This document shows positions 32,265-41,422 of a stretch of DNA of 48,126 nucleotides, piece by piece; position 1 is the first letter of the stretch; each line of letters starts with the position of its first letter. Under the pieces are notes generated by a model, which had not been told where the DNA came from, searched no databases, and worked only from the letters and a program-made list of their open reading frames with translations. The DNA is from JAPHTQ01 sp050287105. GTDB taxonomy: Bacteria; Pseudomonadota; Gammaproteobacteria; Thiohalomonadales; Thiohalomonadaceae. A program made the position numbers and the translations under genes. The stretch is from contig JBNKBG010000009.1 in NCBI GenBank assembly GCA_050287105.1, positions 1-48,126 of the forward strand, in the 5' to 3' direction.

Positions 32265-33677
32265 ATGGCTGACGCACCGTACTTAGTAGTCAGCAACCGG
32301 GGGGAGGCTGCGGCCGAACTGGTTGCTGTATTGAAGTTCCTCACTGGGAATGCATCACATGATCGGAGTTTTGGCGCCTGGACAGACGTCGAGCCACATA
32401 TGATCAGTGCCATCTTCCTTGATGAACGTGAGGCAGAAGGCAAACTTGAGGTGGAGCTCAGAGGCATTCGCGAAGCCTTTCCCAAATCGACCCTCGTGGT
32501 GATTTCTGCGGAAGGGCACGAAGAGGATGAATTGCCGGAAGGGGTATTTGCCCGGCTTGATTCACCCATCGGCTACGTCAAGTTACTCACCTGTCTGCAT
32601 CGTCTTGAGATCCTCCATGAACGTGGTTCGCATAACAGCGCCAATGAAACCCTGGTGCGTCTGTTAGTCGGTCAGAGTTCACCGATGCGCGAAGTGCGCC
32701 ACCTCATCGAACAGGTTGCCGACTCCGAGGCCAGCGTAATGATCCTCGGTGAATCCGGCACAGGTAAGGAGGTGGTGGCGAAGAGTCTGCACCACCTCTC
32801 TTCCCGACGTGATGGACCTTTCGTACCGGTCAACTGCGGTGCGATCCCCGCCGAACTGTTGGAGAGCGAACTCTTTGGCCATGTTAAAGGCGCCTTCACC
32901 GGGGCCCTGACGGCGCGTCAGGGACGCTTTGAAATTGCCGAGGGCGGTACCCTGTTCCTCGACGAAATCGGCGATATGCCATTGCCGATGCAGGTTAAGT
33001 TGCTGCGTGTGTTGCAGGAACGAACCTACGAGCGGGTCGGTAGCAACACTTCTACACCCTGTAACGTTCGGGTAATTGCCGCCACTCACCGAAATCTGGA
33101 AGAGCGGATCAGTAATGGTGAATTCCGCGAAGACCTGTTCTACCGTCTCAATGTTTTTCCCATCGATCTGCCCGCACTGCGCGAACGTCCCGAAGATGTT
33201 CCCAGTTTGGCGCTGGAACTGATCGCCCGTCTGGAGCGCGAAGGTAGAGGTAGTGTGCGTTTGACTGCCGCCGCACTCTCCTCGTTGGCTCGCTACTCAT
33301 GGCCGGGAAATGTGCGTGAACTCTCCAACCTGATGGAGCGTCTGGTGATCCTCTATCCGCAGGGGATCGTTGACGTCAACGACCTGCCGCCAAAATATCA
33401 GGTCGAGGGATCTGCGACCGATAGCACCATCCCGCTTCCCTCAACTCCGGTTGACATTCATGCCATCGATGATCGTGACATGGGTGTGGTGACCTCCAGT
33501 CTTCCCACTGAAGGGGTTGACCTGAAGGAGTACCTCTCGACGCTGGAGAGCAGCCTGATCCAGCAGGCACTGGATGCGGCAGACGGGGTGGTGGCCCAGG
33601 CCGCCAAGCTACTCAACCTGCGTCGTACCACCCTGGTGGAGAAGATGCGTAAATACGAGATGCAGCGCTTCGAGTGA
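32265..33677 (+). CDS. fleQ: Master flagellar regulator FleQ (FlrA)
   Basis: A sigma-54 enhancer-binding protein at the head of the cascade. The 470 residues comprise a FleQ-type N-terminal domain (about 1-120, receiver-like but without a clear phospho-Asp site), an AAA+ domain with Walker A GESGTGKE (about 162), GAFTGA (about 209, the sigma-54 contact loop), and GTLFLDEIGDM as Walker B, and a Fis-type HTH at the end (VVAQAAKLLNLRRTTLVEKM). In Pseudomonas FleQ also binds c-di-GMP; that is known of the family and not tested here. It precedes fleSR, which carry a sigma-54 promoter that FleQ should activate. Confidence 0.97.
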   Translation: MADAPYLVVSNRGEAAAELVAVLKFLTGNASHDRSFGAWTDVEPHMISAIFLDEREAEGKLEVELRGIREAFPKSTLVVISAEGHEEDELPEGVFARLDSPIGYVKLLTCLHRLEILHERGSHNSANETLVRLLVGQSSPMREVRHLIEQVADSEASVMILGESGTGKEVVAKSLHHLSSRRDGPFVPVNCGAIPAELLESELFGHVKGAFTGALTARQGRFEIAEGGTLFLDEIGDMPLPMQVKLLRVLQERTYERVGSNTSTPCNVRVIAATHRNLEERISNGEFREDLFYRLNVFPIDLPALRERPEDVPSLALELIARLEREGRGSVRLTAAALSSLARYSWPGNVRELSNLMERLVILYPQGIVDVNDLPPKYQVEGSATDSTIPLPSTPVDIHAIDDRDMGVVTSSLPTEGVDLKEYLSTLESSLIQQALDAADGVVAQAAKLLNLRRTTLVEKMRKYEMQRFE

Positions 33678-33744
33678 TGTCAACATTTTGACCGCTGCTA
33701 TCCAGTATTGACTTAACTTATTGATCTAAAAGGCTATAAATAAC

Positions 33745-33761
33745 AGGCACACTGTTTGCAT
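33745..33761 (+). promoter_or_regulatory. Sigma-54 promoter of fleSR
   Basis: AGGCAC-ACTGT-TTGCAT. GG (33746-33747) and GC (33758-33759) have correct spacing, and only the first base departs from TGGCAC. The expected start is near 33771. Confidence 0.85.
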
Positions 33762-33767
33762 CGCATA

Positions 33768-33789
33768 GCTCCGAAACCCGTTTCGGAGC
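33768..33789. repeat. Perfect palindrome at the fleS ribosome site
   Basis: GCTCCGAAA (33768-33776), loop CCCG, TTTCGGAGC (33781-33789). The right arm contains GGAG, the Shine-Dalgarno of fleS, eight bases before the ATG. Confidence 0.8.
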
Positions 33790-33796
33790 CAATGCG

Positions 33797-34972
33797 ATGA
33801 GCCAACCGCTCTCCAGCCACACCACAACCACTCCTCCCGCTACCCCTATGGGGGCGCGCTCTGGCGTGGCGACGCCTGTCGCCGATGCCGTCTGGATCAA
33901 TGCTGTGCTGGAGGAGACCCGGCGTCAGCGCAACAGCGCGGAAGACGAGAAGCTGCGTCTGGCAGAGCGCCTGAATGCATTGATGAATGCCCTGCCTGCC
34001 GCTGTGCTGGTGCTGGATGGCCGTGGCACAGTGACGGAATGTAATCCCGCAGCGGAGCAACTGTTGCAACTCCCTTTGCGTGGCCGGCTCTGGCGTGAGT
34101 TGATCCGCGAACTCTTTCCGGTGCAGGCGCCGGTTGCCGATGCTCTGCAACTGCGTAACGGTCGCCTGGTGACGCTCTCCACCCGCCCACTGGGTAGTGA
34201 ACCGGGGCAGGTGTTGATGTTGCATGACGTCACGGATACCCAGCAGTTGCGTTCTCGTCTCGAACATAGCCGCCGCCTTGCCGACATGGGTCGTATGGCC
34301 GCCAGTCTGGCGCACCAGATCCGTACCCCGCTTGCCTCCGCCATGCTCTACGTCTCGCAGATGCAATCCTCCCGTTTGCCGCAGGAGAAGCGCGAGCGCT
34401 TCGTGGGCAAGGCGATGGATAGCCTCAAGGGACTGGAGCGGTTGATTAACGACATGCTGCTGTTTGCACGCGATGGTCGCGGTGAACGGGAGCGGTTCTC
34501 CCCGGAAGAGCTGTTTTCCGCGCTACTGGGTGAGATGCAGCGGCAGTGCGAAAAGTCAGGTGCGTCGTGCAGCATGGAATTGAGTAATGCCGGACAGATG
34601 ATTTTGGGTAATCGCGTGTTGCTCAAAAGTGCACTGCAAAATTTGCTTAATAATGCGCTGGAGATGGGGGCAAGGCAGATTCGTCTGCGATCCACGGCAG
34701 TGAATGATTGGTGTGAGTTATCCATCCGTGACGACGGCCCGGGGATCGCAACCGATCAACAGCAACGGATCTTCGAACCTTTCGTCTCTGGTCGCCCTGG
34801 TGGCTCCGGTCTGGGATTGGCGGTGGTTAGTGCCGTAGTGCAATCCATGGGCGGCAAGATTAGTCTCGATTCCAAACCAGGGCAGGGTGCATGTTTTACC
34901 CTGCGCTTCCCCATTGCATCCGATTTCACTGCCGAAAGCACTGCAACCGTAGCAACGGCGGCACAGAGGTGA
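33797..34972 (+). CDS. fleS: Sensor histidine kinase FleS (FlrB)
   Basis: The kinase partner of FleR, activating class III flagellar genes. 391 residues: an N-terminal coil, a PAS-like domain (about 60-140; LPAAVLVLDGRGTVTECNPA), a HisKA helix with the phospho-site His (ASLAHQIRTPLASAM, about 175) and an HATPase_c domain with the N box (LLNNALEMGARQI) and the DDGPGI and GGSGLGLAVV glycine boxes. No membrane segment is present, so it is a soluble sensor as in Pseudomonas and Vibrio. ATG 33797 has GGAG eight bases upstream. fleR begins five bases after its stop. Confidence 0.95.
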   Translation: MSQPLSSHTTTTPPATPMGARSGVATPVADAVWINAVLEETRRQRNSAEDEKLRLAERLNALMNALPAAVLVLDGRGTVTECNPAAEQLLQLPLRGRLWRELIRELFPVQAPVADALQLRNGRLVTLSTRPLGSEPGQVLMLHDVTDTQQLRSRLEHSRRLADMGRMAASLAHQIRTPLASAMLYVSQMQSSRLPQEKRERFVGKAMDSLKGLERLINDMLLFARDGRGERERFSPEELFSALLGEMQRQCEKSGASCSMELSNAGQMILGNRVLLKSALQNLLNNALEMGARQIRLRSTAVNDWCELSIRDDGPGIATDQQQRIFEPFVSGRPGGSGLGLAVVSAVVQSMGGKISLDSKPGQGACFTLRFPIASDFTAESTATVATAAQR

Positions 34973-34977
34973 GCAGC

Positions 34978-36330
34978 ATGCGTCAGCGAGTATTGATTGT
35001 CGAAGATGATGCCGCCCTGGCCGAGGCGTTACTCGATACTCTGGATGCCTCTGGTTACGAGGCGCAACACGCGACACACGGCGCGATGGCACTGGAGCTG
35101 TTGCAGCAGGAGGGTTTCCATCTGCTGGTCAGCGACGTCCACATGCAGGGAATGGATGGCCACACCCTGTTGCGCAAGGTACGTGAAGCTTATCCGGAAC
35201 TACCGGTGCTGCTGATGACCGCTTACGCCTCGGTGGAGAAGGCGGTAGAGGCGATGCGCGATGGCGCGGTGGACTACCTGATGAAACCGTTCGAGGCCGA
35301 CATACTGGTCAATGCGGTGTCGCGCTACGCCCTCAGCGAGTACGACGACACCGCGCCGCTGGCCGAGGACCCGGTTAGCGTCGAGCTATTGCACCTGGCG
35401 CAACGGGTGGCGCAAAGCGATGCCACGGTAATGCTGAGTGGCGAGAGTGGTAGCGGTAAGGAGGTCTTTGCCCGTTATATCCACACCCACTCTCCCCGTG
35501 CCGAGGGTCCCTTTGTAGCGATTAACTGTGCAGCTATTCCCGAGAACATGCTGGAAGCGACCCTCTTCGGTTACGAGAAAGGGGCGTTTACCGGTGCCTA
35601 TAAAACCACACCGGGCAAATTTGAACAGGCCGAGGGCGGCACCCTGTTGCTGGATGAGATCTCGGAAATGGAGTTGGGGTTGCAGGCCAAACTACTGCGG
35701 GTATTGCAGGAGCGGGAACTGGAGCGACTTGGTGGCGGCAAGGTGATCGATTTGAATGTGCGGGTGCTGGCGACCACCAATCGCGATCTGCGCAGCATGG
35801 TTAAAGAGGGTCGTTTCCGTGCAGACCTGTTCTATCGGCTTAACGTCTTTCCCCTGAATCTGCCGCCTTTGCGTGAACGTCCCGCCGACATTGTCCCCCT
35901 GGCGCAAATGCTACTGGAGCGTGCTAGTCGCAATGGCAGCCAGACGGTGCCGCAGCTGAGTGCCGAGTCCCGAGTCCTGCTGCGTCGCTACGCCTGGCCC
36001 GGCAATGTGCGTGAGCTGGATAACCTGATGCAGCGGGCACTGATCCTGACCAGCGGCGATACCATTGATGCAACCGACCTGATGTTTGAGCACGTGGAGG
36101 TTAGTACGCCGTCGCTTAGTCCCCCCGCGATGGAGAAAGGGGAGGGGGAGAAGTTGAACAGCGATCTGCGGCAACGGGAATATGAATTGATTATGCAGGC
36201 CCTGCAGGGGGGCAGCCGCAAGCAGGCGGCTGAACAGCTGGGGATCAGCCCGCGCACCCTGCGCTACAAGCTGGCGCAGATGCGAGACTCCGGATATTCA
36301 GTGGATGACGTTGGCCTGCAAAATGCATAG
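34978..36330 (+). CDS. fleR: Response regulator FleR (FlrC)
   Basis: An NtrC-type activator of sigma-54 for hook-basal body genes. 450 residues: a receiver domain with D10/D11, phospho-acceptor D53 (LLVSDVHMQGMDG) and a late Lys in LMKPF; an AAA+ domain with Walker A GESGSGKE (about 155), GAFTGA, and GTLLLDEISEM; and a C-terminal Fis HTH (KQAAEQLGISPRTLRYKLAQ). ATG 34978 has GAGG eight bases upstream; a longer frame from 34891 lies in fleS and is rejected. Its last codons appear to hold the fliE sigma-54 promoter. Confidence 0.96.
   Translation: MRQRVLIVEDDAALAEALLDTLDASGYEAQHATHGAMALELLQQEGFHLLVSDVHMQGMDGHTLLRKVREAYPELPVLLMTAYASVEKAVEAMRDGAVDYLMKPFEADILVNAVSRYALSEYDDTAPLAEDPVSVELLHLAQRVAQSDATVMLSGESGSGKEVFARYIHTHSPRAEGPFVAINCAAIPENMLEATLFGYEKGAFTGAYKTTPGKFEQAEGGTLLLDEISEMELGLQAKLLRVLQERELERLGGGKVIDLNVRVLATTNRDLRSMVKEGRFRADLFYRLNVFPLNLPPLRERPADIVPLAQMLLERASRNGSQTVPQLSAESRVLLRRYAWPGNVRELDNLMQRALILTSGDTIDATDLMFEHVEVSTPSLSPPAMEKGEGEKLNSDLRQREYELIMQALQGGSRKQAAEQLGISPRTLRYKLAQMRDSGYSVDDVGLQNA
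36312..36328 (+). promoter_or_regulatory. Probable sigma-54 promoter of fliE
   Basis: TGGCCT-GCAAA-ATGCAT inside the end of fleR. GG (36313-36314) and GC (36325-36326) are ten bases apart; the flanking bases are less good. It lies 48 bases before fliE, where Pseudomonas also has a sigma-54 promoter. Confidence 0.55.
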
Positions 36331-36375
36331 AGAGAAACAACCGTCAGAAAGCAGACACCCGAAGTGGAGGGCAGG

Positions 36376-36699
36376 ATGAATACCATCGACACAAACCAGT
36401 TACTGATGCAGCTTCGCACCGCCGCGGCGCAGGCCGGTATCAAACCGCAGGGTGCCGCAGCGGCTACCCCGGTTGCCGACAACTTTTCCTCCATGTTGAG
36501 CCAGTCCATCGGCAAGGTGAACGAGATGCAAAACCAGGCGGGCGATCTGACCCGTGCCTTCGAGATGGGGAGTGCCGAGGTATCCCTGCCAGACGTCATG
36601 ATCGCCAAGGCCAAGGCGGGACTCGCCTTCGAGGGAATGGTGCAGGTGCGCAATAAGGTGGTCGAGGCGTACCAGGAAATTATGCGAATGCAGGTGTAG
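36376..36699 (+). CDS. fliE: Flagellar MS ring-rod junction protein FliE
   Basis: A 107-residue adapter between the MS ring (FliF) and the rod, and the first exported rod component. The N-terminal part is Ala/Gln-rich; the conserved half contains FSSMLSQSIGKVNEMQNQAG, VSLPDVMIAKAKAGLAFEGM and VQVRNKVVEAYQEIMRMQV. ATG 36376 with GGAGG five bases upstream is preferred over GTG 36364. It heads fliEFGHIJ. Confidence 0.96.
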   Translation: MNTIDTNQLLMQLRTAAAQAGIKPQGAAAATPVADNFSSMLSQSIGKVNEMQNQAGDLTRAFEMGSAEVSLPDVMIAKAKAGLAFEGMVQVRNKVVEAYQEIMRMQV

Positions 36700-36752
36700 T
36701 TTTCGAAGCCTGATCCATACTCTAGACATATTGAACGGATGGTTAAACGACT

Positions 36753-38396
36753 ATGGCTGACGCGACATCCACAGCTTCTGTAGGTTCATTTGCCGAAGGT
36801 TTTATCGCCCTGCCGGCACTACGCCAACTTGGCGTCCTGTTCGGCTTCGCTGCGGTGGCGGCGCTCGGTGTTGCCCTGGTGCTTTGGACCTGGACCTCCA
36901 ACTACGACATCCTCTTCGCCAGCCTCAGTGAGAAAGAGACCGGCGAAATCGCCAACGTGTTGAAGCAACGCAATATCGACTTCAAGCTCGACGCACGTAC
37001 CGGCGCGGTGATGGTGCCCTCCTCGCGGCTGCAGGAGATCCGCATGCAACTGGCCGGTGAAGGTCTGCCCAAGAGCAGTGGCATGGGGCTGGAACTGTTG
37101 CAGCAGAAACAGGAGTACGGCACCAGCCAGTTCATGGAGACCACCCGTTATCAGCATGCACTGGAGACGGAGCTGGCTCGTTCTATCATGACTATCAGCA
37201 GTGTCGAGCGTGCCAGGGTTCATCTGGCCATGCCCAAGCAATCCGTCTTTGTGCGTAAGCGTCAGCAACCCAGTGCCTCGGTGCTGGTGAATCTTTATGC
37301 CGGACGTCTGCTGGAAGCTGGACAGGTCGCCGCAATTACTCATCTGGTGGCATCCAGTATTCCCAGTCTCGAACCGGAACGGGTGACTGTGGTAGACGAG
37401 GCAGGTCATCTGTTGAGCAGCAAAAAATCCAATGCCGACATGGCGATGAATCAGGACCAGTTTGATTTCACCCGCAATCTGGAACGCAACTACATCGATC
37501 GTATTGAGGATATCCTCGCTCCCATCGTCGGTATCGGTGGCGTACGTGCCCAGGTTTCCACCGAGGTTGATTACACTGTCACCGAACAGACCAGCGAGGC
37601 CTATAACCCGGATCTGCCCGCACTGCGCAGTGAAAAGGTGACCGAAGAGCAGAGTGGTAGTGGGGCGACAGCCCAGGGCATACCGGGTGCCCTTTCCAAT
37701 CAGCCCCCGGCGAATGCCACCGCACCGGAAACCCTGTTCGACGCCACCGGCCAACCGGTGACTCCCAGCGGCCCGCAGAATTCCCGCCGCAGTTCCACGA
37801 CGAATTACGAGCTGGATCGCACCATCAGTCATACCCGCATGGGCGGTGGCAATATCAAACGCCTCTCCATCGCGGTGGTGGTGGATGATCGCGTGACCGT
37901 GAATGACGCGGGCGAGCAGGTGCGTGAACCGCGCAGTCAGGAGGAGATGGATCGCATCACCGCACTGGTCAAGGAGGCTGTTGGCTACAGTGCACAGCGT
38001 GGCGATACCCTCAATGTGATCAATGCTTCCTTCAAGCAGCCTGAGGCGATCGAGGAACTGCCTGCTGAGCCGATTTGGGAGCAGCCCTGGGTTGTCGATT
38101 TGGTCAAGATATTTGCGGCAGTTGTACTGGGTGCACTGCTGATCTTTATGGTGTTGCGACCCATGATGCGCAACCTGGCAGCGGTGAAACCTATGTCGTC
38201 AGACATGCTGCCAGCAGGCAGCGGTGGTGGTCTGGCTGATGATCGGTTGAGTATCGGTGGTGACAAAGAGGGTTTGATCAAACTGCCGGGACATGGCGCC
38301 TATGAAGATAACATCGAAATGGTACAGCAGGTGGTAAAGGATGATCCTAAACTTGTTGCGCAGGTTGTACGTAACTGGATCGCGGAAGACAAATAA
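36753..38396 (+). CDS. fliF: Flagellar MS-ring protein FliF
   Basis: The membrane ring on which the export apparatus, C ring and rod are built. 547 residues with two membrane helices, at about 28-48 (VLFGFAAVAALGVALVLWTW) and about 450-470 (IFAAVVLGALLIFMVLRPMM), between which lie the periplasmic ring-building motifs (SSVERARVHLAMPKQSVFVR). The cytoplasmic tail ends MVQQVVKDDPKLVAQVVRNW, the FliG-binding segment. The stop TAA shares a base with the fliG ATG, so the two partners are translationally coupled. Confidence 0.97.
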   Translation: MADATSTASVGSFAEGFIALPALRQLGVLFGFAAVAALGVALVLWTWTSNYDILFASLSEKETGEIANVLKQRNIDFKLDARTGAVMVPSSRLQEIRMQLAGEGLPKSSGMGLELLQQKQEYGTSQFMETTRYQHALETELARSIMTISSVERARVHLAMPKQSVFVRKRQQPSASVLVNLYAGRLLEAGQVAAITHLVASSIPSLEPERVTVVDEAGHLLSSKKSNADMAMNQDQFDFTRNLERNYIDRIEDILAPIVGIGGVRAQVSTEVDYTVTEQTSEAYNPDLPALRSEKVTEEQSGSGATAQGIPGALSNQPPANATAPETLFDATGQPVTPSGPQNSRRSSTTNYELDRTISHTRMGGGNIKRLSIAVVVDDRVTVNDAGEQVREPRSQEEMDRITALVKEAVGYSAQRGDTLNVINASFKQPEAIEELPAEPIWEQPWVVDLVKIFAAVVLGALLIFMVLRPMMRNLAAVKPMSSDMLPAGSGGGLADDRLSIGGDKEGLIKLPGHGAYEDNIEMVQQVVKDDPKLVAQVVRNWIAEDK

Positions 38397-39409
38397 TGGC
38401 TGAAGCATCGAATCCAAAGCTGGGCGGGGCAGAGCAGGCGGCAGTACTGTTGATGAGCCTTGGCGAGTCTGCTGCCGCAGAAATTATGAAACACCTCGGG
38501 CCGAAAGAGGTGCAGAAAGTAGGCGAGGCGATGGCTACCATCGGCAACGTCACCAAGGGACAGGTGACCAATGTGGTGTCGGATTTTGCCGAGACTCTGA
38601 GTACCCATACCGCCCTTGGTACAGGTAACGAGGACTATCTGCGTAATGTCATGACCTCTGCCCTGGGTAACGAAAAAGCCGGGCAGTTGATCGACCGAAT
38701 CCTGATCGGTCGTTCCTCCAAAGGTCTTGAGGCACTCAAGTGGATGGAACCCAGAGCGATTGCAGAGATTATTCGTTTTGAACATCCGCAGATCATCGCC
38801 ATCGTCCTTTCCTACCTGGATAGCGATCAGGCCGCCGCAGTACTTTCTCTGTTGCCGGAAAATATGCGAGCGGATGTGATGATGCGCATCGCCAGTCTTG
38901 ATGGTATCCAGCCTAGTGCCTTGCAGGAACTCGATGAGATTCTGGAGAAACAGTTCGAGGGCTCCGGTTCCAGCATTAAATCCTCCAGTGTCGGTGGCAC
39001 CAAAACCGCGGCCAATATTCTCAACTTCATGGACACCGCGCTTGAAGCGCAGATCATGGAGAAGGTCAAGGAAGTCGATGCGGACATGGGCCAGTCGATT
39101 GAAGACCTGATGTTCGTCTTCGATAACCTGATCGATCTGGACGACCGCAGTATTCAGGCGCTACTGCGCGAAGTCTCTTCCGACAGCCTTATCCTTGCAC
39201 TCAAGGGTTCGGAGGAGGCACTCAAGGAAAAAATCTTCAAGAATATGTCCAAACGGGCTGCAGAGATGCTGCGTGACGATCTTGAGGCACGCGGTCCGGT
39301 TCGGGTAAGCGATATGGAAAATGCACAGAAAGAGATCCTCGCTATTGCCCGTCGTATGGCCGAGGCCGGAGATATCTCACTAGGTGGTGCAGGAGAAGAG
39401 TTTGTCTAG
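38396..39409 (+). CDS. fliG: Flagellar motor switch protein FliG
   Basis: The C-ring component that contacts FliF and the stator. 337 residues with the three standard domains; the middle domain carries MEPRAIAEIIRFEHPQIIAI with the EHPQ motif, and the C-terminal torque helix carries the charged residues (FKNMSKRAAEMLRDDLEARG). It overlaps fliF by one base and fliH by eight. The other C-ring genes, fliM and fliN, are not in the window. Confidence 0.98.
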   Translation: MAEASNPKLGGAEQAAVLLMSLGESAAAEIMKHLGPKEVQKVGEAMATIGNVTKGQVTNVVSDFAETLSTHTALGTGNEDYLRNVMTSALGNEKAGQLIDRILIGRSSKGLEALKWMEPRAIAEIIRFEHPQIIAIVLSYLDSDQAAAVLSLLPENMRADVMMRIASLDGIQPSALQELDEILEKQFEGSGSSIKSSSVGGTKTAANILNFMDTALEAQIMEKVKEVDADMGQSIEDLMFVFDNLIDLDDRSIQALLREVSSDSLILALKGSEEALKEKIFKNMSKRAAEMLRDDLEARGPVRVSDMENAQKEILAIARRMAEAGDISLGGAGEEFV

Positions 39410-40025
39410 ACTCATCGACGGCAAGCAGAGCGCATACGAGCGCTGGGAACTCCCGGTGGTCGAAGGGCGCGATGCGTTCAACAGTATGCAACCGATGACG
39501 GCGGAAAAACTCGAAGCGATCCATAAGCAGGCACACCAGGAAGGTTTCGAGCAGGGGCATAAGGAAGGATTGGCAGCCGCGCAGAAAGAGATCACTGCGC
39601 AGTTGCAGCGTCTTAAACAGATCCTGAATGCACTGGCTGAACCTCTCCAGGCAGCGGATGATCAGGTTGAACAGGAGTTGATCGCATTGGCGATGGCAGT
39701 TGCCAGGCAGATTATTCGTCGCGAAATTGAACAGGACCCGGAGCAGATTATCGCCGTAGTACGTGAGGCGATGGCTGAACTGCCCTCCTCAGCACGCAAT
39801 ATTCGTATCCATCTCCATCCCGATGATGCCGCGCTGGTGCGTGAGACGCTGAGTACCGAGGAAGACGACACTGCGCCGTGGAAGATTGTCGAAGACATGG
39901 TGCTTACCCGTGGCGGTTGCCGGGTTGAAAGTGATACTTCACGTATCGATGCCAGTCTGGAGAAGAGACTCAACGCCATTCTCACCGAATTGCTGGGAGG
40001 CTCGCGTGTCGATGATGATGCGTGA
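39402..40025 (+). CDS. fliH: Flagellar export ATPase regulator FliH
   Basis: FliH binds FliI and docks it at the C ring. From TTG 39402 the protein has 207 residues: an N-terminal segment with aromatic Trp (SAYERWELPVVEG), a coiled coil with GxxxG-like spacing (AHQEGFEQGHKEGLAAAQKE), and the C-terminal FliI-binding domain (LIALAMAVARQIIRREIEQD; NIRIHLHPDDAALV). TTG 39402 has AGGAG six bases upstream and begins MSRLIDGKQ; GTG 39384 or 39387 is in frame but lacks a site. It overlaps fliG and, by its end, fliI. Confidence 0.94.
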   Translation: MSRLIDGKQSAYERWELPVVEGRDAFNSMQPMTAEKLEAIHKQAHQEGFEQGHKEGLAAAQKEITAQLQRLKQILNALAEPLQAADDQVEQELIALAMAVARQIIRREIEQDPEQIIAVVREAMAELPSSARNIRIHLHPDDAALVRETLSTEEDDTAPWKIVEDMVLTRGGCRVESDTSRIDASLEKRLNAILTELLGGSRVDDDA

Positions 40026-41415
40026 TCCACAGCAGGTCGCCGCACGTTGGAGTGCACGCCTGGCCGCTGGGCGTGAGCAACTGGCTGAAATGCTGCCACT
40101 GCTGGTCGAGGGACGGATCACGAGAATGGTAGGTCTGACCGTCGAGGCGGAAGGTATCCAGGCAGACATCGGCTCACGTTGTTTGATTGAAAACAGCAAC
40201 GGCAGCGCGGTTGAAACCGAGGTGGTCGGTTTCGCCGGAGAACATCTCTATTTAATGCCGACCGGCGATGTGCGCGGTATTGGTCCCAATTCACGCGTCG
40301 TACCCACTGGCCGAGTCTATGATGCGCCGGTTGGTGAGCAACTGCTTGGTCGAGTGATCGACGGTGCAGGGAATCCCCTTGATGGTAAAGGACCGCTTGG
40401 CACCCGTGAGCGGATGCCGTTGACAGGACACTTTATCAATCCTATGGCGCGGAAACCCATTGACGAACCGCTCGACGTCGGCGTGCGTGCCATCAATAGC
40501 ATGCTCACCGTCGGTCGCGGTCAACGCATGGGACTGTTTGCCGGTAGCGGTGTCGGTAAAAGTGTACTGCTGGGTATGATGACCCGTTTTACTACTGCCG
40601 ATGTGATCGTGGTGGGTCTGATTGGTGAACGTGGGCGTGAGGTCAAAGAGTTTATCGATAATATTCTTGGCGCCGAAGGTATGTCGCGTGCCGTAGTGGT
40701 CGCCGCACCGGCAGACAATACACCGGTCATGCGCATGCATGGTGCAGCCATGGCAACCAGCATAGCTGAATATTTTCGTGACAAGGGACAGAATGTACTG
40801 CTGCTAATGGACTCACTCACGCGTTATGCCCAGGCACAACGGGAACTGGGGCTGGCCATTGGTGAAGCGCCGGCCACCAAGGGATATCCCGCCTCGGTTT
40901 TTGCACGCATCCCGCAACTGGTTGAGCGTGCCGGAAACGGCGATGCCAACGGAGGCTCCATAACCGCTTTCTACACCGTATTGACGGAAGGTGATGATCC
41001 TCAGGATCCGATTGCCGATGCTGCGCGTTCGGTTCTTGATGGCCATGTGGTGTTGTCACGTCGTCTGGTGGAGGAGGGGCATTATCCCGCCATCGATATC
41101 GAGGCCTCCATCAGCCGCGCTATGGATCAGATTAGTGACGAGGAACATATTCAGGCAGCACGTTGGCTGAAGCGTGTCTACTCAACCTATGAAAAGAATC
41201 GCGATCTGATCAGTGTCGGCGCCTATGCCCGTGGCAGTGATCGGCAGATCGATGATGCTATCGCTTTGCGACCACACGTGGTTGAGTTTTTGCAACAGGG
41301 CATGAATACACGGGTCGATTTTGCGGCCAGCCTGCACGATCTCACTGAGTTGTCACAACTGACACCAGAGCCGCTTGAACAACGCAGCGTCGGTGCGTTA
41401 CAGACCAGAAGGTAA
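40006..41415 (+). CDS. fliI: Flagellum-specific ATPase FliI
   Basis: The hexameric ATPase of the flagellar type III export apparatus, related to F1 beta. 469 residues; Walker A GSGVGKSV at about 180-187, with VVVGLIGERGREVKEF next, Walker B NVLLLMDSLTRYAQAQRELG, and EAPATKGYPASVF after it. GTG 40006 with GGGAGG five bases upstream is preferred; the run of three ATGs at 40012-40018 is further from the site. It overlaps fliH by 20 bp and is followed by fliJ after seven bases. Confidence 0.97.
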   Translation: MSMMMRDPQQVAARWSARLAAGREQLAEMLPLLVEGRITRMVGLTVEAEGIQADIGSRCLIENSNGSAVETEVVGFAGEHLYLMPTGDVRGIGPNSRVVPTGRVYDAPVGEQLLGRVIDGAGNPLDGKGPLGTRERMPLTGHFINPMARKPIDEPLDVGVRAINSMLTVGRGQRMGLFAGSGVGKSVLLGMMTRFTTADVIVVGLIGERGREVKEFIDNILGAEGMSRAVVVAAPADNTPVMRMHGAAMATSIAEYFRDKGQNVLLLMDSLTRYAQAQRELGLAIGEAPATKGYPASVFARIPQLVERAGNGDANGGSITAFYTVLTEGDDPQDPIADAARSVLDGHVVLSRRLVEEGHYPAIDIEASISRAMDQISDEEHIQAARWLKRVYSTYEKNRDLISVGAYARGSDRQIDDAIALRPHVVEFLQQGMNTRVDFAASLHDLTELSQLTPEPLEQRSVGALQTRR

Positions 41416-41422
41416 GTTACGT

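Noticed and set aside
36819..37832. A 337-codon open frame on the minus strand inside fliF
   Set aside because: A shadow of FliF, which shows clear family motifs and membrane helices along the whole stretch.
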